A program made the translations under genes and the position numbers. The notes under the pieces were generated by a model. The model was not told the origin of the DNA. It searched no databases and was given only the letters and a program-made list of their open reading frames with translations. Source: Crocinitomicaceae bacterium (lineage in GTDB: Bacteria; Bacteroidota; Bacteroidia; Flavobacteriales_D; Crocinitomicaceae). Taken from it: DNA of 35,426 nt. Below are positions 1-7,511 of the stretch, in pieces. Where the stretch lies: positions 1-35,426 of the forward strand of contig JANRBR010000007.1 of NCBI GenBank assembly GCA_030727405.1, written 5' to 3'. How positions within the stretch are numbered: position 1 is the stretch's first letter; each line of letters opens with the position of its first letter.

Positions 1-383
1 GCTTGTTGTATGGCTTCTTCTCTACTGCTTAATTCGCTTTTATTTTTTCGAAATTCAACATTCGCTAAAAGGAGTCCGATTCGATCCTTTAAAACAGTGA
101 CATCTCCTTTACTCCAATTTGTAACTGATGGGTATGTTCGTTGTAAATCGAACCAATCGTTGTTGTTCAATATTACCCGGTCGCGCCTACCAGCATTTTG
201 CTTCGCTACCCGAAACCAATAGCGCATGGCAAAGACAACAATAAGCAAACAAAGAATACCTGAGAACTTCGCTAATATCAATTGATTCGTTAAAATCGAA
301 ATAGGTATGACAATTAGCAGCAAAAAAATTACCGTTAACCAAAAAGGGAAACGGTAACTTAAACGATTATGATTCGAATTCAT
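1..383 (-). CDS. Partial two-helix membrane protein, 5' part only
   Basis: Reading leftward from an ATG at 383, an open frame of 127 codons runs off the window edge without a stop. The first 15 residues are polar and basic. Two hydrophobic segments follow, at about residues 15-32 and 36-56, then a basic stretch and a soluble region containing DWFDLQRTYPSVTNW and LLANVEFRKNKSELSSREEA. This layout, with two short helices and then a soluble domain with an EF/charged helix, resembles the N-terminus of MtfA-like zinc peptidases. The HExxH motif that would prove it lies outside the window, so the family is only a guess. The small gene at 402-599 lies 18 bases upstream on the same strand, so the two may be co-transcribed. 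Confidence 0.6.
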   Translation of the reverse strand, partial: MNSNHNRLSYRFPFWLTVIFLLLIVIPISILTNQLILAKFSGILCLLIVVFAMRYWFRVAKQNAGRRDRVILNNNDWFDLQRTYPSVTNWSKGDVTVLKDRIGLLLANVEFRKNKSELSSREEAIQQ

Positions 384-401
384 AAGAATTTTAATACTTC
401 A

Positions 402-599
402 TTATTTTTCGACAATCCATTTGTCATTTAACATTTCACCTTTGATGGTCACATCCTTTGTTCTGGAGTAATCCTCAGCAGCGATAAGCATTTGTTCTTT
501 CGTGTCTCGACGGATTAAAATTGCACTTGAACCCTGAGATTTAACTTCTATATAAAATCCATTTCTCAATCGCGCTGGTTTTGTTGGCGGTCTTCCCAT
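402..599 (-). CDS. Small conserved basic protein of unknown function (65 aa)
   Basis: This 65-residue protein starts MGRPPTKPARLRNGFYIEV and continues with a short beta-rich stretch and an acidic/basic tail ending in KWIVEK. There is no signal peptide or membrane segment, so it is probably cytoplasmic. Small proteins with this MGRPPTKPA...GFYIEV start are, to my recollection, widespread hypothetical proteins in flavobacteria, but no function is known to me. The basic N-terminus would suit nucleic-acid or ribosome binding, which is speculation. It is divergent from the ABC-F gene. An AT-rich 128-base gap lies between them, holding TATATTTA on the minus strand (623-630) as a weak -7 candidate. 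Confidence 0.72.
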   Translation of the reverse strand: MGRPPTKPARLRNGFYIEVKSQGSSAILIRRDTKEQMLIAAEDYSRTKDVTIKGEMLNDKWIVEK

Positions 600-715
600 T
601 ATCTCTTTATATTAATTCTTAATAAATATAACAACTTTTTTTGAATTATTGTTGTAACTATTGTAAAATTATGTCAAAAACCATGCCTTATTATTCCATT
701 ACCAAAGCTTTAGAG

Positions 716-723
716 TAACTTTG
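716..723 (+). promoter_or_regulatory. Bacteroidota -7 box (TAACTTTG) for the ABC-F gene
   Basis: TAACTTTG matches the Bacteroidota consensus TAnnTTTG exactly and ends 4 bases before the ATG at 728, giving a very short or near-leaderless mRNA. A convincing -33 element is not visible. Confidence 0.6.
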
Positions 724-727
724 CGGC

Positions 728-2629
728 ATGATTCAACTCGAAAAACTAGGATATTTCTTGCCTCAAGGCTATTTATTTGAACAAGTTAGCTTACAAATCA
801 ACCGTGGTGATAAGATTGGTTTAGTCGGTAAAAATGGTGCCGGCAAATCAACCATGCTCAAATTACTATCGGGACACATCACTCCAAGTGAGGGAGCCAT
901 TCATCAACCTAAAGGATTGAAATATGGATATTTAACTCAAGACATCGTTATCAAATCGAATGAAACTGTCTATAATTACCTGTTTTTATCCAATGAGAAT
1001 TTAAACCGTATCCGCGAGCGATTAGACTTTATAAATCATGAATTAGTTAGTCGTACCGATTATGAATCCGATTATTACCTCGGTATACTCGATGAATTAA
1101 GTGAATTAAATCATGAATTTCAAGTATTGGAAGGATTTCAATGGGAGGAAAAAATTAAATCAACATTAGATGGTTTGGGATTTTCAGATTTGGACCAACA
1201 AAAATTGATTCAAGCTTGTTCCGGTGGATGGAAAATGCGCGCAGAGCTTGCTCGTATTCTCGTAAACAATCCAGACATCTTGCTTTTGGATGAGCCAACC
1301 AATCACCTCGACATTATTTCCATCAGTTGGCTAGAAAATTATTTGCAACGCTTCGACGGCGCCGTCATTTTGATTTCGCACGACCGTTTATTCCTAGATA
1401 ATGTAACTAAACGAACCTTAGAAATTAGCCAAGGACGTGCACTAGACTTTCCCTTTGCTTATTCGAAATACAAATTAATGCGTGCCGAAGAAATGGAACG
1501 CATGGAACAATCTAAAAAGCAGCAGGACAAGCAAATCAAACAAACGGAACAATTGATTGAAAAGTTTCGGGCAAAAAGCAGCAAAGCTTCCTTTGCGCAA
1601 TCTTTAATGAAAAAACTGGAGAAAACGGAACGCATCGAGGTTGAAAAAGATGTTGTTTCGAAAATCAAGTTGACTTTCCCTCTGAGTGTTCATCCAGGAA
1701 AATGGGTCTTAGAAATGAATGACCTTAGTAAAACCTACGGTGATCGAACCTTATTTGAATCGGTCAACATAACCGTTGGACGCGGGGAGAAAATTGCGTT
1801 ATTGGGTCCAAATGGCGTGGGTAAATCCACTTTACTCAAATCGATCACGAAAGAAATCGATTTTGAGGGAGACGTATTGTATGGACACAATGTCAATGTG
1901 GCATACTTTGCACAGGATCAAGCAGAAAAATTAGACCCATCAAAAACAATCTACGAAACCGTTGACGACATCGCTGTCGGTGAGATCCGCAAAGACCTTC
2001 GCTCCATTCTTGGCACCTTCCTGTTTACAGGGGAAGTAGTTGAAAAGAAAGTAAGTGTTTTATCCGGTGGAGAACGAACACGTCTTGCACTTTGCGTATT
2101 GTTATTAAGTCCATCCAATTTCTTAATTCTGGATGAGCCGACGAATCACCTTGATTTACAGAGTAAAGACGTTTTGAAACGCGCACTACAATCTTATGAG
2201 GGGACATTCATCGTGGTTTCTCACGACCGCGAATTCCTTGATGGATTATGTAATCGGATTTGGGACATCGAAAACCGAAACTTAAAAATACACCATTTCA
2301 CACTGAATGAATACCTTGAATACAAGATGACACGAAAGGATTTGCCTTCGGAACAAGTCACAAAATTAGAAAAGGAAAAACCAGTTAAAATTGAAAAAGT
2401 CATTCAAGACAAGAAACCAAGCAATGTGAAATTGGAGAAAGAAGTGCAGCAAATCGAACGCAAAATTGAAGCTTCTGAAAAACAAATAGCAGAAATGGAA
2501 GCCCACATTGCATCGTTGGTATTCGACGAAAACAATGCTCACACGGATGTCCTTCAAGAATATGAGTCCACAAAACAAACATTAACGGCATTAATGGAAG
2601 ATTGGGAGCTTAAAATGAGTGAATTGTAA
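728..2629 (+). CDS. ABC-F family ATPase (Uup/EttA-type, ribosome-associated)
   Basis: This 633-residue soluble protein has two ATP-binding cassettes and no membrane segments, the hallmark of ABC-F proteins, which bind the ribosomal E site and modulate translation. Cassette 1 has Walker A GKNGAGKST (residues 34-42), signature CSGGWKMR (about 163-170) and Walker B LLLDEPTNHLD (about 186-196). Cassette 2 has Walker A GPNGVGKST (about 360-368), signature LSGGERTR (about 444-451) and Walker B LILDEPTNHLD (about 466-476). The charged linker between them (about 255-310) is helical, and the last 90 residues form a K/E-rich coiled coil, as in Uup/ABCF3-like members. The start is supported by the -7 box 4 bases upstream. 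It could be a housekeeping translation factor or, less likely, an antibiotic-resistance ABC-F; the sequence does not decide. Confidence 0.95.
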   Translation: MIQLEKLGYFLPQGYLFEQVSLQINRGDKIGLVGKNGAGKSTMLKLLSGHITPSEGAIHQPKGLKYGYLTQDIVIKSNETVYNYLFLSNENLNRIRERLDFINHELVSRTDYESDYYLGILDELSELNHEFQVLEGFQWEEKIKSTLDGLGFSDLDQQKLIQACSGGWKMRAELARILVNNPDILLLDEPTNHLDIISISWLENYLQRFDGAVILISHDRLFLDNVTKRTLEISQGRALDFPFAYSKYKLMRAEEMERMEQSKKQQDKQIKQTEQLIEKFRAKSSKASFAQSLMKKLEKTERIEVEKDVVSKIKLTFPLSVHPGKWVLEMNDLSKTYGDRTLFESVNITVGRGEKIALLGPNGVGKSTLLKSITKEIDFEGDVLYGHNVNVAYFAQDQAEKLDPSKTIYETVDDIAVGEIRKDLRSILGTFLFTGEVVEKKVSVLSGGERTRLALCVLLLSPSNFLILDEPTNHLDLQSKDVLKRALQSYEGTFIVVSHDREFLDGLCNRIWDIENRNLKIHHFTLNEYLEYKMTRKDLPSEQVTKLEKEKPVKIEKVIQDKKPSNVKLEKEVQQIERKIEASEKQIAEMEAHIASLVFDENNAHTDVLQEYESTKQTLTALMEDWELKMSEL

Positions 2630-2643
2630 GAAAGGATTTTCAG

Positions 2644-2651
2644 TATATTTG
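2644..2651 (+). promoter_or_regulatory. -7 box (TATATTTG) for the Rieske-like lipoprotein/ferredoxin pair
   Basis: Exact TAnnTTTG match ending 4 bases before the ATG at 2656. It lies just 15 bases after the ABC-F stop codon, so the next two genes can be transcribed separately from the ABC-F gene. Confidence 0.6.
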
Positions 2652-2655
2652 CTAT

Positions 2656-3081
2656 ATGAGAGCACTCCTATTCCTTTCTTGTTTGATTCTATTGTCGTCC
2701 AGCAAATGCGACAAAGGAAAACAGAATCCTATCCCTTACGTGCCATTCGACATCACCATCGACATTCAACTACCAAGTTACAATCAATTACAAGGGGTTG
2801 GCGGATGGAGTTATGTGAACGGTGGTTCTCGGGGGATCATTGTTTACCGAAAAGGAATCGATGAATTTGTGGCTTTTGACCGACATTCACCAGTAGATCC
2901 AGACGGCATTTGCGATTTTCCATTGTTTCCCGATTCCGAAAACTTTTTGCTTTTAAAGGACACTTGCAACAACGCGTCTTTTTCCATGTATGATGGATCC
3001 CCTGTTTCAAATAGCGCCTTTGGATTAAGGCAATATGCTGTTCAATTCAACGGAAGCAACCTAGTTAGAATATACAATTAA
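2656..3081 (+). CDS. Rieske-fold-like putative lipoprotein lacking most cluster ligands
   Basis: The 141-residue product has an N-terminal hydrophobic signal and a Cys at 18 (SSSKC), a poor but possible lipobox; Lys at -1 is unusual. The rest reads like a Rieske domain: GGSRGIIVYR, EFVAFDRHSP, then DTCNNASFSMYDGSP and a final QYAVQFNGSNLVRI strand. In true Rieske proteins the ligands are CxH and CxxH. Here the first site reads RHSP without the CxH and the second reads C104-N-N-A107 with the His gone. It therefore probably does not hold a [2Fe-2S] cluster and keeps only the fold; this assignment is by pattern, not by search. It is followed 4 bases later by a ferredoxin gene, so they form an operon. 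Function unknown. Confidence 0.8.
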   Translation: MRALLFLSCLILLSSSKCDKGKQNPIPYVPFDITIDIQLPSYNQLQGVGGWSYVNGGSRGIIVYRKGIDEFVAFDRHSPVDPDGICDFPLFPDSENFLLLKDTCNNASFSMYDGSPVSNSAFGLRQYAVQFNGSNLVRIYN

Positions 3082-3085
3082 ACAT

Positions 3086-3406
3086 ATGAACGAGATTACC
3101 GTAACCATCATCGACCGAGAAGGTGAAGCACATGAGTTGGTTGGTCCAACAGATATGAACATGAACATCATGGAGTTATGCAAAGCATACGAACTTCCCG
3201 TTCTTGGGGAATGTGGCGGAATGGCCATGTGTGCAACTTGCCAATGCTACCTGGAATCAGAAACACCTCTTCCAGAGCAAAGCGACGCTGAATTGGACAT
3301 GCTAGATCAGGCATTTTACGTTAAAAGCAACAGTCGACTTGGTTGTCAAATTCATTTGAGTGAAGACATCCACGGCATCGTTTTACGCTTAGCCCCAGAA
3401 GCATAA
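3086..3406 (+). CDS. [2Fe-2S] ferredoxin, adrenodoxin type
   Basis: This is a 106-residue soluble electron carrier. The cluster-binding pattern C43-x5-C49-x2-C52 (ECGGMAMCATCQC) plus C87 in RLGCQI is that of vertebrate-type/adrenodoxin-like ferredoxins, such as the Isc-associated Fdx. Length and the acidic helix LPEQSDAELDMLDQA before the last Cys also fit. Redox partners are not in the window. No isc gene is adjacent, so a role in Fe-S assembly or in a monooxygenase cannot be chosen. It begins 4 bases after the Rieske-like gene and shares its promoter. Its stop codon lies inside a small hairpin shared with the convergent msr gene. Confidence 0.93.
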   Translation: MNEITVTIIDREGEAHELVGPTDMNMNIMELCKAYELPVLGECGGMAMCATCQCYLESETPLPEQSDAELDMLDQAFYVKSNSRLGCQIHLSEDIHGIVLRLAPEA

Positions 3407-3422
3407 ACCGACTAGTGGTTTA
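3404..3422. terminator. Small hairpin between convergent ferredoxin and msr genes
   Basis: TAAACC (3404-3409) pairs with GGTTTA (3417-3422) around a 7-base loop. Both stop codons lie within it (TAA on plus, TAG on minus). The stem is short and has no U-tract, so a bidirectional terminator role is only plausible. Confidence 0.35.
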
Positions 3423-4443
3423 GTTTCTCCTTAAAGACTTTTCTGAATTTCTCCACTTTTGGTCGAACAACTGCCTGACAATACATATTTTGCGGATTGT
3501 TCTCGTAGTAATCATGATGGTATTGTTCCGCTTCTGAATAATTGCTAATTGCTTCAATTTCGGTAACGATCGGAAGATCCCAAACTTTTTCCTTGGTCAG
3601 TTTCGCTTTGTAAGCCATCGCCAATTCCTTCTGTTCCAAATCATGGTAAAATACCACCGAGCGGTATTGCGTACCAACGTCGTTTCCTTGGCGATTCAAT
3701 TGGGTTGGATCGTGAACAAACCAAAATATCTCGAGTAATTCATCGTACGAAATAAGGGATGGATCATACTCAATTTGTGCTACCTCTGCGTGACCTGTAC
3801 TTCCAGAACACACTTGCTCATATGTTGGATTCAGTGTCTTTCCTCCTGCATAACCAGGCACAACAGACAGCACGCCTTTCACGTCTTTAAAACAAGCTTC
3901 GATGCACCAAAAACATCCCGCTCCAAATGTCGCTTTTTTCATACCTTTTTTGTTTTTGTAAATATAGGCAAATGGCTCAAAGTCCATTGCAAGTGAATTC
4001 AGGCAATACCTTTTACCTGTTGGATTTGGTCCGTCATCAAACAAATGTCCGAGGTGTGCATCGCATTGAGCACAGCGAATTTCAATGCGGTCCATGCCAT
4101 CGCTTAAGTCTCGCACTTGCTTAACTTTTCCTTTGGTTAGTACATCGTAAAAGCTTGGCCAACCGCTTCCCGACTCATACTTCGTTTCACTCGAAAACAA
4201 CGCATACCCACATCCCACACAAGTGTAGGTTCCTTTTTCATGGTGATCCCAAAATTCTCCCGTAAATGGCGCTTCGGTTGCTCCATCTCGAATGACTGCG
4301 CAAACATTTTCAGGCAAGGCTCTTCCGTTCCAGTTGCTTTTGCCAATTTCCTTCTGATCTGATGTCGGTTGATTTTCGGTTGACTGTGCACAAGCATTCA
4401 CTAAAAAGAAAAGCGAAAAAATCCATGTAAATTTCATATTCAT
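3412..4443 (-). CDS. msrBA: Lipid-anchored bifunctional methionine sulfoxide reductase MsrB-MsrA
   Basis: This fused enzyme repairs both methionine sulfoxide stereoisomers: MsrB acts on R, MsrA on S. From the ATG at 4443, a signal peptide ends in the lipobox LVNAC (Cys18), so the protein is probably membrane-anchored outside the cytoplasm. The MsrB domain (about 30-165) has zinc cysteines CVGC (75, 78) and CAQC (124, 127) and the catalytic RYCLNS (Cys147). The MsrA domain (about 168-343) begins MKKATFGAGCFWC with catalytic Cys177 and keeps GYAGG, HAEVAQIEYDP and GTQYRS. ATG codons at 4455, 4443 and 4437 are in frame. The first coincides with a -7-like ATGCTTTG, so 4443 or 4437 is more likely. 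The order B-then-A is the reverse of the commoner MsrA-MsrB fusion. Confidence 0.95.
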   Translation of the reverse strand: MNMKFTWIFSLFFLVNACAQSTENQPTSDQKEIGKSNWNGRALPENVCAVIRDGATEAPFTGEFWDHHEKGTYTCVGCGYALFSSETKYESGSGWPSFYDVLTKGKVKQVRDLSDGMDRIEIRCAQCDAHLGHLFDDGPNPTGKRYCLNSLAMDFEPFAYIYKNKKGMKKATFGAGCFWCIEACFKDVKGVLSVVPGYAGGKTLNPTYEQVCSGSTGHAEVAQIEYDPSLISYDELLEIFWFVHDPTQLNRQGNDVGTQYRSVVFYHDLEQKELAMAYKAKLTKEKVWDLPIVTEIEAISNYSEAEQYHHDYYENNPQNMYCQAVVRPKVEKFRKVFKEKLNH

Positions 4444-4485
4444 AAAACAAAGCATTCGAAAAAAAGTTCGAACTAGATAAAAGCG

Positions 4486-4493
4486 TACTTTTG
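4486..4493 (+). promoter_or_regulatory. -7 box (TACTTTTG) for the MFS gene
   Basis: Exact TAnnTTTG match ending 4 bases before the ATG at 4498, in the gap shared with the divergent msr gene. Confidence 0.6.
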
Positions 4494-4497
4494 CGCC

Positions 4498-5661
4498 ATG
4501 AAATCAAGGTATAGTCGCAATTTTTGGATCGTTTGTTTTGCGATGTTCTTTTTCATGACAGGCTTTAACCTCATTATGCCTGAACTCAATCACTTTATTA
4601 CGAATCTAGGTGGGGAAAATCACAAAGGATTGATCATCTTACTTTTTTCCATTTCCGCTGGACTTTCTCGTCCCTTTTCAGGAAAAATTGCAGACATCGT
4701 TGGACGAAAGTGGGTGATGTACGCAGGAGTCATCTGTTCGTTCATTGTATGCTTAAGTTATTCCTTTGTTGATTCCATCACATTCTTTCTATTACTGCGA
4801 TTCATACATGGTTTTAGTGCTGGATTTGCCCCGACAGGTGCCACTGCATTGTTAACAGATGTCATTCCGGATAATGCTCGTGGAAACGCTATGGGAATTT
4901 GGGGGACATTTATTTCACTTGGGATCGGTGTTGGTCAATCACTGGGCTCTTGGATTTACCAACTGTTTGGATTTGATGCACTCTTTATGTCGGCAGCAAT
5001 CATCACCGGTATTTCTTTTGTGATGATCGCCATTGCGAAAGAAACGCTAGTTCATCGCGAAAAGATGAATGTTCGGCATTTGCGCATCAATTGGAGCGAT
5101 GTTTTTGAACCAAATGTACTTCCTGCAGCATTCGTCATGTATTTAACCGCCATTTGTTCTGGAATCATTTTCGTCGTAACACCCGATGTTTCCGGCATGT
5201 TACACATCGAAAACAAAGGCTTCTTCTTTGGATTTTACGTCATTTCCACCATCCTCATTCGCTTATTAACCAGTTCGGTTTCTGACCGCATTGGCAGACC
5301 ACAAACCTTGCTTATTGGAGTGAGTATTTTAATTGTTAGTATGGTTTTGATAGCTACAGTTCAATCCACAAACACCTACATTTTTGCAGCCATTGTATTT
5401 GGCTTTGCGACGGGGATTTCTAGTCCAACACTTTTCGCTTGGACAGCGGATTTATCCCACAAGGACCGCAGAGGCGTTGGAGCAGGAACGCTCTTTTTAG
5501 CACTCGAATTTGGCATCATTTCTGGATCAATCATCACCTTATTTGTCTACGACAACACCCCAAAAGGTGCCTTTTACGCATTTATGCTTGGAGCCTTTTG
5601 TGCCTTACTAGCATTGGTTTTGTTGATTTTTCAAGTTAGAAAAGCACGCATTAATGCGTGA
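4498..5661 (+). CDS. Major facilitator superfamily transporter
   Basis: The 387-residue protein is hydrophobic throughout, with about twelve predicted membrane helices in two halves. The loop-2 MFS motif A is visible as SGKIADIVGRKWVM (residues 61-74), and a second copy SVSDRIGRPQTLL lies between helices 8 and 9. The fold of a proton-coupled antiporter or symporter is therefore clear, but the substrate is not. The general look (GFAPTGATALLTDVIP, ARGNAMG) is that of the drug/sugar-efflux MFS groups. The gene stands alone behind its own promoter and converges on the queuosine-precursor transporter, with an 11-base overlap of the 3' ends. Confidence 0.92.
   Translation: MKSRYSRNFWIVCFAMFFFMTGFNLIMPELNHFITNLGGENHKGLIILLFSISAGLSRPFSGKIADIVGRKWVMYAGVICSFIVCLSYSFVDSITFFLLLRFIHGFSAGFAPTGATALLTDVIPDNARGNAMGIWGTFISLGIGVGQSLGSWIYQLFGFDALFMSAAIITGISFVMIAIAKETLVHREKMNVRHLRINWSDVFEPNVLPAAFVMYLTAICSGIIFVVTPDVSGMLHIENKGFFFGFYVISTILIRLLTSSVSDRIGRPQTLLIGVSILIVSMVLIATVQSTNTYIFAAIVFGFATGISSPTLFAWTADLSHKDRRGVGAGTLFLALEFGIISGSIITLFVYDNTPKGAFYAFMLGAFCALLALVLLIFQVRKARINA
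5645..5660. terminator. Perfect 16-base palindrome over two convergent stop codons
   Basis: CACGCATTAATGCGTG equals its own reverse complement. As RNA it can form a 6-bp stem with a TTAA loop on either strand. The TAA of the minus gene (5651-5653) and most of the TGA of the plus gene (5659-5661) lie inside it. No U-tract follows, so it may be a bidirectional terminator, an mRNA 3'-end stabiliser, or coincidence. Confidence 0.4.
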
Positions 5662-6376
5662 TTTCGGTCGATGAATCCTTTGACTGATTCAAGTACCTGC
5701 GAACAAAATAGTGCCCAAGGTAAATAAGCGGAGTTAGTCCGACCGCAATGATTAATTTGAGGATGTAATTTGTAGGAGCAACCGACATATAGGTGCCAAA
5801 TGACATTTTTCCTGGCAAAACAAATCCTACGTATAACACGATGTAGGAGTCAATTAATTGAGAAACTACCGTACTTCCTGTGCTTCGTAGCCAAATAAAT
5901 CGATTGCCTGTTTTATGCTTGATTTTATCAAACAAAAATGCATCCAATAATTGGGATACAAGAAAGGCGCAAATGCTTCCAACAATGATCATTTGAGATT
6001 GTCCAAAAACCTTCAAATACGAAGCATTATCGGCCAAATCAGAACCTTTGATCTCGTAAGCGGGAATGGCCAATGAAATCCCAACAATAATGAAACAATA
6101 AGCAATGAGTCCGGCAGTAATCCACGACAAGCGTCGAACTGCTTTTTGCCCATAAAATTCATTCATTAAGTCCGTAAGTAAAAAGACGACCGGCCAAGGT
6201 AAGATTCCAACAATGGTCGCAAAAGGACCAAATTGACTTCCAAAAAGGGTAAATTCAATGGGGATTTGAATTAATTTATTGCTGATGAGCTCGGCTGTAA
6301 CTGCGTTGGTAACGAACAATCCTGCCAGGATGATGAACAGCCAGTACCGCCTCTCATTTAATTTTTCTGCTTTCAA
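5651..6376 (-). CDS. yhhQ: Queuosine precursor transporter (YhhQ/VUT family)
   Basis: This 241-residue membrane protein with six or seven helices belongs to the DUF165/COG1738 family, whose E. coli member YhhQ imports the queuosine precursors preQ0/preQ1 for tRNA modification. Family marks seen are AELISNKLI (28-36), LLTDLMNEFYGQKAVRR (66-82) and the conserved RSTGSTVVSQLIDS near residue 170. No ATG fits the N-terminus: the frame opens with TTG at 6376, an in-frame stop lies shortly upstream, and the next Met is deep in the protein, so a TTG start is likely. No other queuosine gene is in the window. The 3' end overlaps the convergent MFS gene by 11 bases inside a palindrome. Confidence 0.9.
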   Translation of the reverse strand: MKAEKLNERRYWLFIILAGLFVTNAVTAELISNKLIQIPIEFTLFGSQFGPFATIVGILPWPVVFLLTDLMNEFYGQKAVRRLSWITAGLIAYCFIIVGISLAIPAYEIKGSDLADNASYLKVFGQSQMIIVGSICAFLVSQLLDAFLFDKIKHKTGNRFIWLRSTGSTVVSQLIDSYIVLYVGFVLPGKMSFGTYMSVAPTNYILKLIIAVGLTPLIYLGHYFVRRYLNQSKDSSTEITH

Positions 6377-6430
6377 TCGGTTCTGTTTTTAGCATAAGAA
6401 ACGTGTGAAGCGAACGATTGTTCTTTGGTA

Positions 6431-6952
6431 TTAACCACCGTAATCTAAACGCTTCGTTTTAACGTAGCGACGGATGTAGTATTCTGTTTTGAAATTATCG
6501 ATTCGAACTCCTCCGTTCGCCGAATGGATAAATTTAATCGTTGATGGCGTCACTTCAATCACAAGCGCAACGTGTCCAACAGACGTGGAGTTTACATTGC
6601 TTCCTTTGAAAAACATCAAATCACCAGGCTGAATATCAGACAACTTGATGGTTTCACCAAGTTCCGCGAGTCCATAACTTGTTCGAACCAAGGAAAATCC
6701 AAAATTACCAAAGATGTAATTAATAAATCCCGAACAGTCGAATCCAGATGGCGTTGTTCCACCATAGCGGTAAGGCACACCTAAAAAAGTTTTTGCGTAG
6801 GCAATGATGGCATCCGCTTTCGGATTTACCGGGAGGCTCTTATTTGCATTCGTATCATTTGCTGCTGGATTTGTTTGTGTGTAACCCAAACCAGAAATGA
6901 AGAGTACAAAAAGAAAAACAATTGTTCTAAATTGTAATCTCATTTTCATCAT
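6431..6952 (-). CDS. Secreted NlpC/P60 (C40) peptidoglycan endopeptidase
   Basis: The 173-residue protein has an N-terminal signal peptide (basic start, then IVFLFVLFISGLGYTQ) and a C40 cysteine peptidase domain from about residue 45 to the end. The catalytic Cys73 is in FDCSGFINYIF, His127 in VGHVALVIE, and the third polar residue is probably His143 in FIHSANGG. Such enzymes cut the D-Glu-meso-DAP or a similar bond of stem peptides during cell-wall growth. The enzyme is small and has no SH3 or LysM targeting domain. Two ATGs (6952, 6949) begin the frame, and a -7 box lies 7 bases upstream. Divergent from the MerR gene. Confidence 0.93.
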   Translation of the reverse strand: MMKMRLQFRTIVFLFVLFISGLGYTQTNPAANDTNANKSLPVNPKADAIIAYAKTFLGVPYRYGGTTPSGFDCSGFINYIFGNFGFSLVRTSYGLAELGETIKLSDIQPGDLMFFKGSNVNSTSVGHVALVIEVTPSTIKFIHSANGGVRIDNFKTEYYIRRYVKTKRLDYGG

Positions 6953-6959
6953 TCAATTG

Positions 6960-6967
6960 CAAAATTA
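6960..6967 (-). promoter_or_regulatory. -7 box (TAATTTTG) for the NlpC/P60 gene
   Basis: On the minus strand TAATTTTG matches TAnnTTTG and ends 7 bases before the ATG at 6952. A near match on the other strand, TATTTTCG at 6972-6979, could serve the divergent MerR gene. Confidence 0.55.
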
Positions 6968-6999
6968 TAACTATTTTCGGAGAAAATTCAAATAACAAG

Positions 7000-7494
7000 G
7001 TGCCTTTAATTGATATTCAACAACTTAGCAAGCTCTATTACGCCATAGGTGAAGTAGCGGATTTACTCGATGTAAATGCTTCATTATTAAGATTTTGGGA
7101 GAAGGAATTTAAACTAGAGGTTTCAAAGAAAAACGCCAAGGGAAATCGCTTATTTTCGGTGAAAGAAATCGAAAAAATTAACCGCATTTATTACTTTGTC
7201 AAGGTCGAAGGATACACTTTGGATGGTGCAAAAAAAGCGCTTCGCTCAAAAAATGTCCCTGAAATCAAATCTGAAAGCAGCACCGATCATACCAACTTAA
7301 TCCTCCGATTGGAGCAAATTAAGAGCAGATTGATTCAATTGAAAACGACGCTTCCAACGGAATCAACACACGAAAAAGCTGTTGTTGCCTTTCCTCCAGC
7401 ACCAACCCCAACAATTGCTCCACCTGTAGCGAAAAAACCTGCTGCTCCTAAGCTGGCTCCGCCGTCCACGGATATGCCTACTTTGTTCGACTGA
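7000..7494 (+). CDS. MerR-family transcriptional regulator
   Basis: The protein has 164 residues. The N-terminal winged helix-turn-helix of MerR type is clear: YYAIGEVADLLDVNASLLRFWEKEF (about 13-37), a GNRLFSVKEIEKI wing, and the second helix pair YTLDGAKKAL. After about residue 100 comes a short helix and then a Pro/Ala-rich tail ending in TDMPTLFD, with no recognisable ligand or metal site. It resembles the compact MerR protein found in most flavobacteria, whose target is not known to me. The frame opens with GTG at 7000, since no ATG precedes the conserved domain. The divergent NlpC/P60 gene shares the 47-base promoter gap and could be a target, which is only inference. Confidence 0.9.
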   Translation: MPLIDIQQLSKLYYAIGEVADLLDVNASLLRFWEKEFKLEVSKKNAKGNRLFSVKEIEKINRIYYFVKVEGYTLDGAKKALRSKNVPEIKSESSTDHTNLILRLEQIKSRLIQLKTTLPTESTHEKAVVAFPPAPTPTIAPPVAKKPAAPKLAPPSTDMPTLFD

Positions 7495-7511
7495 GACGAG
7501 CACCGCGTGGT

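Noticed and set aside
10-222. Plus-strand 70-codon open frame at the left edge
   Set aside because: It lies antisense to a minus-strand frame with membrane helices and a sensible start at 383, and shows no protein-like composition.
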